From positions 1-64,000 of the forward strand of contig WQWC01000004.1 in assembly GCA_009785525.1 (NCBI GenBank): a DNA stretch of 64,000 bases. Direction: 5' to 3'. This document shows positions 1 to 7,698 of the stretch, in pieces; positions within the stretch are counted from its first letter, which is position 1; every line of letters begins with the position of its first letter. Source of the stretch: Oscillospiraceae bacterium (GTDB taxonomy: Bacteria; Bacillota; Clostridia; Oscillospirales; Oscillospiraceae). The position numbers were made by a program, and so were the translations under genes. The notes under the pieces are model-generated. The model saw only the letters and a list, made by a program, of their open reading frames with translations, did not search any database and was not told the origin of the DNA.

Positions 1-327
1 GAATGTTTTGGGATTATGAATATGCAGTGCTATCGCCCCAAAGCGGTTATTACATATACAAGAAAGGTTTTTGAAGCAGAAGAAAATGAAATCAGAATTA
101 CATTCGATCACCATTTAAAAGGGTCAGAGTCTAATTTCGATATATTTTCAAAAGATTTAGCAGAGAATATGATATTTGACCCGTATTTTGTCGTGATGGA
201 AGTGAAGTTTAATGGCTTTTTGCTTAGTTATATCAAGGATATTATTAACGCGGTGAATGCAAGTGAATTGGCGGTTAGCAAGTATTGTCTCGGCAGGACA
301 ATCGGAAAAGAATACATATTTCTATAA
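1..327 (+). CDS. VTC-domain polyphosphate polymerase-like protein (C-terminal part)
   Basis: The frame is open to the left edge, so this is the 3' end of a longer gene; the ATG at 16 is internal. The visible ~108 residues (CYRPKAVITYTRKVFEA, then a RITFDHHL strand and EVKFNGFLLSYIKDII) match the end of the VTC catalytic tunnel domain, which in yeast Vtc4 makes polyphosphate from ATP and in bacteria occurs as stand-alone soluble proteins. The N-terminal basic residues cannot be inspected. It is followed after 14 bp by a DUF4956 gene and a CotH kinase gene, a recurring association in Bacillota. Polyphosphate synthesis is known for the family; the actual product here is inferred. Confidence 0.75.
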   Translation, partial: ECFGIMNMQCYRPKAVITYTRKVFEAEENEIRITFDHHLKGSESNFDIFSKDLAENMIFDPYFVVMEVKFNGFLLSYIKDIINAVNASELAVSKYCLGRTIGKEYIFL

Positions 328-341
328 GGTGAGGTGCACAA

Positions 342-1019
342 ATGAGAAATTTATTATTGGACATGATCGCACAAAGCGGCAACTTAACAATACAAGAGAT
401 TGCGGTTCGTATCGCGGCCGCTACACTACTCAGCGTGGTCATTTACGTGTCATATTGGTTTACCCATACAGGCACTACTTACAGCAAGAAATTTAACGTC
501 TCCCTCGTTACACTAACAATCCTAACCTGTACTGTCATGACGGTAATCGGGAACAATATTGCGCTGTCGCTGGGTATGGCGGGCGCGCTGTCTATTGTGC
601 GATTCCGTACAGCTGTAAAAGATTCCAGGGATACAACGTACATCTTCTGGGCGGTCATTGTAGGTTTATGCAGCGGCGTAGGCGATTTCTGGACAGCTAT
701 CATCGGCAGCGGGGTTGTGTCGGTTGTATTGCTTCTGATGGGGAGAGTCCGAAATGAAAACAGAATCCTGCTCATCATCAAGGCGCAAAAAAGTCTGGAG
801 ACTGAAATCGAAGGAATCGTATTCCAACATTTCAATATGAAACCGCAACTTCGTGTGAAAAACACAACACCGAGTAGTGTAGAGTTTATCTACGAAATGG
901 GCCGCCGCACGTATAATCGCACAAATAAGGGCGACAAAAACATCACCCAGTTACTATATGAAAATGATGGTGTGGAATACGTAAATATCGTTACCCAAAA
1001 TGATGAAATAAGTGGCTAA
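342..1019 (+). CDS. DUF4956 domain membrane protein
   Basis: 225 aa. Three or four hydrophobic segments in the N-terminal two thirds (about residues 20-40, 50-85 and 100-130) enclose the conserved AGALSIVRFRTAVKDSRD stretch typical of DUF4956, followed by a soluble C-terminal domain (KAQKSLETEIEGIVFQHF onward) that resembles a small regulatory alpha/beta module. No biochemical function is established for the family; it is repeatedly encoded beside VTC polymerases and CotH kinases, so a role as membrane partner of the polymerase is a guess. ATG preceded by GGTGAGGTG. Two bases separate it from the CotH gene, implying one transcript. Confidence 0.8.
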   Translation: MRNLLLDMIAQSGNLTIQEIAVRIAAATLLSVVIYVSYWFTHTGTTYSKKFNVSLVTLTILTCTVMTVIGNNIALSLGMAGALSIVRFRTAVKDSRDTTYIFWAVIVGLCSGVGDFWTAIIGSGVVSVVLLLMGRVRNENRILLIIKAQKSLETEIEGIVFQHFNMKPQLRVKNTTPSSVEFIYEMGRRTYNRTNKGDKNITQLLYENDGVEYVNIVTQNDEISG

Positions 1020-1021
1020 AC

Positions 1022-2581
1022 ATGAGGCGTACTATTATTTATTACTTGGCTGGCCTTTTGGCTGTTGCCATACTTGTCGTGAGCTTGGTGTATATAGGGG
1101 CAAGTGATGATGTGCGGCGTTATCATCAACACCTCGAGCGCCCAAGCGAAGCAGATCTAGGCTATTGCTTTCATTGCGACGACCATAGCTTTTGTACGCA
1201 TTTGCCCCTCATTATAATCGACACCTTCGGGCAAGAAATACCAGGGAGGCCCCTTGCATTCGGCACCGGCTTCTACAACGACCCCGAAACCTTGTTCGCA
1301 TTTCACTACGCCCCAGACGGTGAAGCGGAGATCGAAGTTGCGGTATCTGTAATAGACAATCCGGATAGTTGGAACCATGCAGATGACATCCCTATGTATG
1401 AATCTTTGGCAATGATGCGTATACGCGGCAATTCGTCCCGCTTTTTTGAAAAGCCGAATTATCGCATCAACCTCATCCACCCTGACGCAGAAAACAACCC
1501 ATTACCATTACTTGGAATGAATCCTCATACCGAGTGGGCACTGCATGGCCCGTTTTTGGATAAAACGCTCATGCGGAATTATATATGGATGAATGCAGCC
1601 GCTGACGTCATGGGGCCGGGGCACTTTGTTCCGGAGGTGCGGTTCTTTGAGCTCATATTGAATGGGGAGTATCAAGGTCTCTATATGCTCATGGAAACCA
1701 TACGCGTAAGCCCATACAGGCTGGATATGACTCGCTATAGAGAAGGGATGCCTGTTACGAGCTATCTGTTCCGTCTGGACACGAATTTCCGCACCCCTGA
1801 ACGGCATGTAAACACATTTTCTGCGCTTACATATCGTTTAGAAATGCGCAGAAACATGGAGATTATGTATCCTAGCCTTGCCCTGCAAAGTGACAGTATA
1901 CAAGAGTATGTGACAAGGAATATAAGCACTATCGAGAGATTTCTATACTCGCCGGAGATTATATGGGATACACGCAGATATGAGCAGTACATTGATATGG
2001 ATTCTTTTGTTAATTTCTATATCATCAATGAATTCATTGGCAATAATGATTTATGGGCAAACTCAACCTTTGTGCATAAAGATGTGCGGGGGCGGCTTGT
2101 GGCAGGGCCTGTTTGGGACTTTAATAATGTGATGGATAACTTCTTCCTATCCATGCCTACAGACAGATTTTTATTAGCTGACCGCGGTTGGTTTGACCGG
2201 TTGATGATGTGTCCCGACTTTACCGACAGAGTCATACGCCGCTGGCGTACGCTACGCAGGGGTGTCCTAGCTGAAGAGCAGCTTGTGCAGTATATGCAGG
2301 ACGTAGAAGATTGGCTGGGCAGCGCCATTGACCGTAATTTTGAAGTGTGGGGCTACAGTTTTGACCCCTCTCAAGTAAGTCGTATGGAACGCCGCGTCCC
2401 AACATATGCACAAAGGGTGGAGGGGTTGACCATATTTGATTTGAACCCCTCAAGCTTTGAAGAAGCCCAAGAATGGGCGCGTAATTATATGATAGAGCGC
2501 GGGCGGTTTCTGGATGACTACATAGAGGCCTTGCGGCAGTTTAGCCACCCGTCCCGCCATGCACTGTGGATTGTGCCATAA
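1022..2581 (+). CDS. CotH-family secreted/membrane-anchored protein kinase
   Basis: 519 aa with one N-terminal membrane segment (residues 6-26), so the bulk is extracytoplasmic. CotH hallmarks appear in order: RGNSSR (135-140) with Lys144, LLGMNPHTEWALHGPF (163-178), DKTLMRN (180-186), ELILNGEYQGLYMLME (210-225), NDLWANS (342-348) and GPVWDFNN (362-369). B. subtilis CotH phosphorylates spore-coat proteins; relatives in vegetative clusters are thought to act on surface proteins or polymers. The final motif has WDFN where WDFD is usual, so one acidic position near the metal site may be lost; whether this abolishes activity is unknown. Lies between DUF4956 and a TIM-barrel gene in one operon. 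Confidence 0.85.
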   Translation: MRRTIIYYLAGLLAVAILVVSLVYIGASDDVRRYHQHLERPSEADLGYCFHCDDHSFCTHLPLIIIDTFGQEIPGRPLAFGTGFYNDPETLFAFHYAPDGEAEIEVAVSVIDNPDSWNHADDIPMYESLAMMRIRGNSSRFFEKPNYRINLIHPDAENNPLPLLGMNPHTEWALHGPFLDKTLMRNYIWMNAAADVMGPGHFVPEVRFFELILNGEYQGLYMLMETIRVSPYRLDMTRYREGMPVTSYLFRLDTNFRTPERHVNTFSALTYRLEMRRNMEIMYPSLALQSDSIQEYVTRNISTIERFLYSPEIIWDTRRYEQYIDMDSFVNFYIINEFIGNNDLWANSTFVHKDVRGRLVAGPVWDFNNVMDNFFLSMPTDRFLLADRGWFDRLMMCPDFTDRVIRRWRTLRRGVLAEEQLVQYMQDVEDWLGSAIDRNFEVWGYSFDPSQVSRMERRVPTYAQRVEGLTIFDLNPSSFEEAQEWARNYMIERGRFLDDYIEALRQFSHPSRHALWIVP

Positions 2582-2599
2582 GCGAGAGGAACATATTCT

Positions 2600-4699
2600 A
2601 TGCGGAAGTATCTTATAGCAATATTATTAGTTGTATTTATCGTGGCTGGAGCGTTTTACGCATATTTTTCCAGAAGCGTGTTCATTGATTTCAGACCGAA
2701 TGCGCCTGTATCTGTTGCGTTTCGTGCAGGGGAAGATGCCATCATGCAGCAAGACGCGGATGGGCGCTACGTTCCCATCCAGTTGCGCGGCGTGGAAATG
2801 ACACCATCACGCCCAGGGCACATGGCCTGGGATTTTGGCATCACCACCTACGATTATTATAGGTGGTTTGGATATATCGATGAAATGGGTGCAAACACAC
2901 TATATGTGCCACACATCATGGACTCTAATTTTTATTATGCATTATATCGATTTAATACAGGGAACGCCAGGCCGCTGTTGCTCTTGCAAGGTATATATGG
3001 CCATGACTATAATAGCCTGACTTCCAGACTCAAGGAAGCGATAGACATTATCCATGGTCGTAGGATTAACTTTTTTGATCGTACCGGCATTGAGGCTTTT
3101 CTGTCTGATGTATCTCCTTGGGTTGTCGGCTTTATAGTAGGCGCAGATTGGGATCCGGACACGATCGTATTCATGAACCACTTTGACCCGGCGATGCCTG
3201 ACAGCTTTCAGGGCGAATTTTTCAGCGCAGCAGAAGGCGCCTCACGCTTTGAAGTGATGCTCGCGCAAGTGATGGATAGTGCGGCTGCTTATGAGTCAAG
3301 AAGATTCAAGGTGCAGCGTCCCATCGGGTTTATCTCGAGCCCTATTGTAGATTTTTTGGAGTATGCACCGGCTTATGCAGCACAACTGCGAAAGTATGTG
3401 CAGTTGAATCCCGAACATATTATTCCGTCTGAACGCATGGTTGCGGGGACATTTGCGGCCTATCGGCTGTTCTTTTTCACCGATGATTTTACAAGGTATT
3501 TGACGCCCAGTCAAACCGAAGCGCTTGCTCCGATTCTGGCAGACTTAGACCGTAGCTGCATCTATAACGGATATTTGGATCTGCTGGCGCGATACCACAG
3601 TATGCCGGTGATCGCAGCGGGATTCGGATTTTCATCCAGTCGTGCGCCGTATATCGTGGATCGACCGCCGCTCACAGAGCGGGAACAAGGAGAAGCACTT
3701 GTCGAGATGGTCACACAGCTGGAAGAGTCAGGCTGGGCCGGAAGCATTATTTCCACTTGGCAAGACACATGGGAGCGGCGCACTTGGAACACAGCATTTT
3801 CCTCAGACCCGTGGCATTATCACTATTGGCATAACTTGCAAGCTGTTGATCAGTGGTATGGGTTGATGGCTTTTGATCCCGGACGTTATACGCGACCTGT
3901 CCTGATCGATGGTCAGGCGAACGAATGGGATGAATCTCATCTGATCCATGAATATGACGGTATGCGCATCTATGCACAATACAGTCTCCAAGGGCTCTAT
4001 TTACTGGTACGCGGAGAGGGCGTAAATCCGCAAAACACCCTTTATCTGCCGCTTGATGTGACACCGCGTTCCGGGACTTCTGCGTTTTATGGCCTGGAAT
4101 TTGAACGCCCTGCAGACTTTTTGCTGATCTTGTCGGGAGAAGATGAAAGCCGCTTGTTGGTCAACCGGCGTTATCATGCAACACATCAACGCTTCTATGA
4201 GGAAATGATGGGAATAAACCCCTTTACACATAATATTCCGCCGAGGTGGGACTCGGAGTTTGTACCGATTACGCTTGCCTTGCAAAATCCCGTAATTATT
4301 GAGGCAGAGCTTTTTTACAGACTTGCAGACGAAGCACGGGAAATGCGGCGGCTGCGATCTTGGGATACAGGAATACTTACACATGGGATGGGTGATCCTG
4401 CTTCCCCGCACTTCAATTCTTTGGCTGATTTCTTTTTCGGCGAGAACTTGGTTGAAATTCGTTTGCCGTGGATGATGCTAAACTTTTATGATCCTTCCTA
4501 CATGCGAGTGCATGACGACTATTATGACAGATTCGGGGTGGAAGGGATCAGGATTCAAGAAATATATATTGGAATTGCTGCTGAAAACGGTGAGGTTCCA
4601 ATGTCACTAATCCCGCTGCGTGGATGGAGAAATACTGTACACACCCACGAACGCTTAAAACAATCCTACTTTATTATGCAAGAATTTTGGAGTAATTAA
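2600..4699 (+). CDS. Membrane-anchored TIM-barrel glycosidase-like protein with C-terminal beta domain
   Basis: 699 aa. Residues 5-24 form a signal anchor. Residues ~55-430 look like a glycoside-hydrolase-type barrel: QLRGVEMTP, YRWFGYIDEMGANTLYV, a long helical stretch, then VIAAGFGFSSSRAP, EREQGEALVEMV and STWQDTWERRTWNTA. The C-terminal ~250 residues (from VLIDGQANEWDES) resemble the beta-sandwich sugar-binding domains that follow such barrels. In related proteins the strand before SSSR usually ends in E-F-G, carrying the catalytic Glu; here it is G-F-G, suggesting a non-catalytic or altered enzyme (inference). 18 bp after the CotH gene and one base before the HEAT gene, so it belongs to the surface-polymer operon. 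Confidence 0.65.
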   Translation: MRKYLIAILLVVFIVAGAFYAYFSRSVFIDFRPNAPVSVAFRAGEDAIMQQDADGRYVPIQLRGVEMTPSRPGHMAWDFGITTYDYYRWFGYIDEMGANTLYVPHIMDSNFYYALYRFNTGNARPLLLLQGIYGHDYNSLTSRLKEAIDIIHGRRINFFDRTGIEAFLSDVSPWVVGFIVGADWDPDTIVFMNHFDPAMPDSFQGEFFSAAEGASRFEVMLAQVMDSAAAYESRRFKVQRPIGFISSPIVDFLEYAPAYAAQLRKYVQLNPEHIIPSERMVAGTFAAYRLFFFTDDFTRYLTPSQTEALAPILADLDRSCIYNGYLDLLARYHSMPVIAAGFGFSSSRAPYIVDRPPLTEREQGEALVEMVTQLEESGWAGSIISTWQDTWERRTWNTAFSSDPWHYHYWHNLQAVDQWYGLMAFDPGRYTRPVLIDGQANEWDESHLIHEYDGMRIYAQYSLQGLYLLVRGEGVNPQNTLYLPLDVTPRSGTSAFYGLEFERPADFLLILSGEDESRLLVNRRYHATHQRFYEEMMGINPFTHNIPPRWDSEFVPITLALQNPVIIEAELFYRLADEAREMRRLRSWDTGILTHGMGDPASPHFNSLADFFFGENLVEIRLPWMMLNFYDPSYMRVHDDYYDRFGVEGIRIQEIYIGIAAENGEVPMSLIPLRGWRNTVHTHERLKQSYFIMQEFWSN

Positions 4700-4700
4700 A

Positions 4701-5636
4701 ATGGTTTCGGACTTAAGGATATATGTTGTTATAGGCCTGTTTATGATTATCTGCATTTCACTATTGATTTTTAATTTCGCAGTGATTCGCTACGCCCAGG
4801 GCAAACATGCACACGCGGCAAATAGAGTTAAAAAATGGAGACGGATCCTTTATACGCAGGCCATCATAACGGATGGCGCAGGAGCTACGGCTTCAACGCA
4901 CGAAAGATTTTTATTAAGAAAATTGGCAAACGCAGAGCGTCTTATCGTGTATGCACAGGCTTTGCAGTACCTGAAGGATGAGTTCCCGGAGGCTTACAAT
5001 GAGTATGCACATAGGAGCTTTGACGCATTTCAGAAGCTTGCTGTACTATACGGCCGAAAGCCACGTATTGAGCGAACATGTTATGCCGATTTCATTGGCA
5101 CTTTCCCTGAAGTGGCAGGCGATACATACGGCGAGCTGGTAAATGCACTCATTTCCTACATAGATGACTCCAATATCCATTGCCGTATAAAAGTTTTTCG
5201 CGCACTCTGCAGTATCGGCACTATCCAGGGCATCGTGAATGTGTTACAGCTGATTCACGACAGGTCTCTTTTCATGCACAGTCAGCTTCTGACAATGGAA
5301 CTATCGAATTTCAATGGCGATCAGGAACTTTTGGCGGAACGTTTGTGGGATGAAAGCAGGAACTGGAATGACAATCTGACTGTCTCGGTCATACAATTTA
5401 TCACTCGGATCTCAAACCGCTATCGTGAAACTTTTTTGCCGATCTTGCGAGACACATCTACCAATACAGAAGTGTGCATTGCCATGGTTCGCTATTATAG
5501 AAAGTATATCTATGAGCCAGTAATTCCGATTTTGATTGAATTTATTACCAAACCTATAGACATGAACTTGGCTGTTGAGGCGAAATCTGCCTTAGCTTTG
5601 TACCCGGCCGCTGACATGGCTACGACTGCATCATAG
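4701..5636 (+). CDS. Membrane-anchored HEAT-repeat-like protein
   Basis: 311 aa. One N-terminal membrane segment (about residues 7-28) followed by a basic stretch (KKWRR) and an all-alpha region with repeating helix pairs: the ~30-residue periodicity in segments such as ELVNALISYIDDSNIHCRIK and LTVSVIQFITRISNRYRETF fits HEAT/armadillo-type scaffolds. The orientation (short lumenal N-terminus, cytoplasmic repeats) is inferred from the positive-inside rule. It starts one base after the TIM-barrel stop and precedes the glycosyltransferase, so it may be a cytoplasmic adaptor for that enzyme. No catalytic motif seen. Confidence 0.6.
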   Translation: MVSDLRIYVVIGLFMIICISLLIFNFAVIRYAQGKHAHAANRVKKWRRILYTQAIITDGAGATASTHERFLLRKLANAERLIVYAQALQYLKDEFPEAYNEYAHRSFDAFQKLAVLYGRKPRIERTCYADFIGTFPEVAGDTYGELVNALISYIDDSNIHCRIKVFRALCSIGTIQGIVNVLQLIHDRSLFMHSQLLTMELSNFNGDQELLAERLWDESRNWNDNLTVSVIQFITRISNRYRETFLPILRDTSTNTEVCIAMVRYYRKYIYEPVIPILIEFITKPIDMNLAVEAKSALALYPAADMATTAS

Positions 5637-5767
5637 AATGCTCTGTCTAGTTCTTTAAAATGCGTACACGATCTCCGAAGCATCCAGATTCACGTTTACT
5701 AACGATTTGACTAAGTAGATTTGTCGCATGGTCCATGGGAATAAACGGAAGGTGAGGAAACAAGAAA

Positions 5768-7153
5768 ATGATAGATTTTTTGCGAGAATTTCTCTATGTT
5801 GTCAGCGTATTTTATATCATATATCTCATACTGTTTGCAACCTTTTCGTTTTTTTCTATTTTAATAGGAGCATACAGGCTATATGTAGGCGATCGCATCT
5901 TTAGATTTAAAAATAAGTTTGATCATGACGATTTGCCTGTGTCTGTTCTAATCCCCGCCTATAATGAGTCTGTTACCATTATAGATAGCGTGCGCTCTCT
6001 TCTGAACCTTGATTACCAACAGTATGAGATTATTGTTGTGGATGATGGTTCCGCAGATGACACGACACAAAAACTAATTGATGAATTTGAGATGGAACGG
6101 ATCGACCGTCCTATCAGCCGCGAACTAAAATGTCACCCGGAAGAAGCGATTTATGAAAATATAGTGCAGGGAGTGCCCATCACGCTCATACGCAAAGAAA
6201 ATGGAGGCAAAGGTGACGCGCTGAACATGGGCATCAACGCCAGCCGTTACCCATATTTTGTTTGCATGGACGCCGATTCCAGACTGCAAAAAAATTCCCT
6301 AAAGGAAATTGTAGAGCCAGTATTTGAAGACGATACCATCGTAGCTGTCGGAGGAATGATTCTGATTTCTCAATGTATGCAGATGGAAGATGGTGAAGCT
6401 GTGCGCTATCGTTTGCCACCTAACTTGTTTGTGTGTATGCAGGCCTTGGAGTATAACCGCACTTTCTTAGCGAGTCGCATTTTTATGGACACATTTAACG
6501 GCAACCTGATTATATCCGGGGCATTTGGCTTGTTCAAGAAATCGATCATTGTCGCAACTGGGGGATATAGTCCTGATAATCTGGGCGAGGATATGGAGCT
6601 GATTCTGAAGTTGCATGGTTTCTGCCGCAACAATGACATTGAATATCGGATGGGCTACCAACCAAGCGCCATATGTCTGACACAAGCACCGACAAACTTT
6701 CGAGACTTGCGGACACAACGCCGCAGATGGCACATTGGATTGATGCAAAGTATGTTTGCACATCGGCGAATCGTGCTTAATTTGAAGTTTGGTCTAGTGA
6801 GTTTCTTCTCTTACTTGTATTATTTGATATATGAACTGCTGTCTCCCATTATTGAGGTATTTGGAATTTTGACCATTGCATTGGCAGCCTATATAGATGT
6901 GCTGAATGTGAGATATATGATCATATTTTTGATTGTGTATGCGATATATGGTTCGATTATAAGTTTGAGCGCTTTCTCCCAACAAATTTACACCCAAAAG
7001 CTTCGAATATCTCTCTTGGACATATTAAAGGTTTTACTTTTATGTGTACTGGAATTTGCGTTTTTTCGATATGTTCTGGCCGCTATACGTTTTGTGGCAC
7101 TCCTCCGATATGGGAAAAACAAAACTACTTGGGGCAAAATTGATCGAGTGTGA
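5768..7153 (+). CDS. Processive membrane glycosyltransferase, family 2
   Basis: 461 aa. One N-terminal membrane helix (~12-38), a cytoplasmic GT-A domain (~55-330) and about three or four C-terminal helices (~340-445), the architecture of IcaA/PgaC, hyaluronan and cellulose synthases. Catalytic motifs are intact: VDDGSADD (91-98), the metal-binding MDAD (167-170), GEDMEL (273-278, catalytic base Asp) and QRRRW (317-321, typical of processive enzymes). It should polymerise a sugar nucleotide and extrude the chain; the sugar cannot be told from sequence. RBS AAGGTGAGG. A 131-bp gap separates it from the HEAT gene; a strong hairpin follows and ends the cluster. Confidence 0.88.
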   Translation: MIDFLREFLYVVSVFYIIYLILFATFSFFSILIGAYRLYVGDRIFRFKNKFDHDDLPVSVLIPAYNESVTIIDSVRSLLNLDYQQYEIIVVDDGSADDTTQKLIDEFEMERIDRPISRELKCHPEEAIYENIVQGVPITLIRKENGGKGDALNMGINASRYPYFVCMDADSRLQKNSLKEIVEPVFEDDTIVAVGGMILISQCMQMEDGEAVRYRLPPNLFVCMQALEYNRTFLASRIFMDTFNGNLIISGAFGLFKKSIIVATGGYSPDNLGEDMELILKLHGFCRNNDIEYRMGYQPSAICLTQAPTNFRDLRTQRRRWHIGLMQSMFAHRRIVLNLKFGLVSFFSYLYYLIYELLSPIIEVFGILTIALAAYIDVLNVRYMIIFLIVYAIYGSIISLSAFSQQIYTQKLRISLLDILKVLLLCVLEFAFFRYVLAAIRFVALLRYGKNKTTWGKIDRV

Positions 7154-7158
7154 AGTGG

Positions 7159-7195
7159 AAATAGCGGAGAAGTCTGGTTGACTTCTCCGCTATTT
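7159..7195 (+). terminator. Hairpin ending the glycosyltransferase operon
   Basis: A perfect 16-bp stem (7159-7174 with 7180-7195) and 5-nt loop directly after the glycosyltransferase stop. The stem ends in ATTT and is followed by CATATTCTATT, so the U-run is weak, but position and strength favour termination. Confidence 0.75.
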
Positions 7196-7436
7196 CATAT
7201 TCTATTGCGCAAATCTACACTGCGACCTTTATCGTCCATGAATAAACCTCTAAATTTATAACTAAGGCTTCTTGGCTCGACGCCAAGCCATTTCCTCGAA
7301 CTCCAGAGCACGCTGGTGGCAAACTTCCTCCGGCTCGACTTAGCATACGCACAGAATAGCATGTGAACACCGCCCCGTTCGTGTAAAAAGCCCCAGTCTC
7401 AATAGCACCAACGCGCCCATCTAAATACCGCCGACA

Positions 7437-7600
7437 GTTAGGATCTGAACGCCCCACATGTAAATCCCGCCAGCCATGGCTCCGCCGGGTACAAACAGCG
7501 GTCCCGTTATCATTTGTGCCAGCAGTTGGAGGGGAATTTTCACCGCGATGCAGAGCGCGGCCAGCAGCGTGATTATCTTGACCTCCACCCAATCGCTTCC
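7437..7600 (-). pseudogene. Decayed integral membrane protein gene fragment (ECF S-component-like)
   Basis: On the minus strand one frame reads SDWVEVKIITLLAALCIAVK, then IPLQLLAQMITGPLFVPGGA and MAGGIYMWGVQILTVGGI before a TAG at about 7437. This is a convincing pair of membrane helices with a G-P-L-F-V-P-G-G turn like those in energy-coupling-factor substrate-binding (S) components. No good start lies upstream in frame and the frame breaks downstream; another minus frame at about 7260-7325 (ending RALEFEEMAWRRAKKP) also looks gene-like. I read the gap as the ruin of a transporter gene. Family assignment is tentative. The overlapping 149-residue open frame in this gap is not hydrophobic and is rejected. 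Confidence 0.4.
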
Positions 7601-7698
7601 ATGCTAAGTGAAATCCCCTTTTGCGGATAAACTGAATATTCTGCGGACAAAATAACGGTAACATAGCTTAACTATTCGTTATTTTGAAAGGCAAGAAT

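Noticed and set aside
7215..7664. 149-residue minus-strand open frame
   Set aside because: Biased, non-hydrophobic translation; a different minus frame gives the membrane-protein-like relic.
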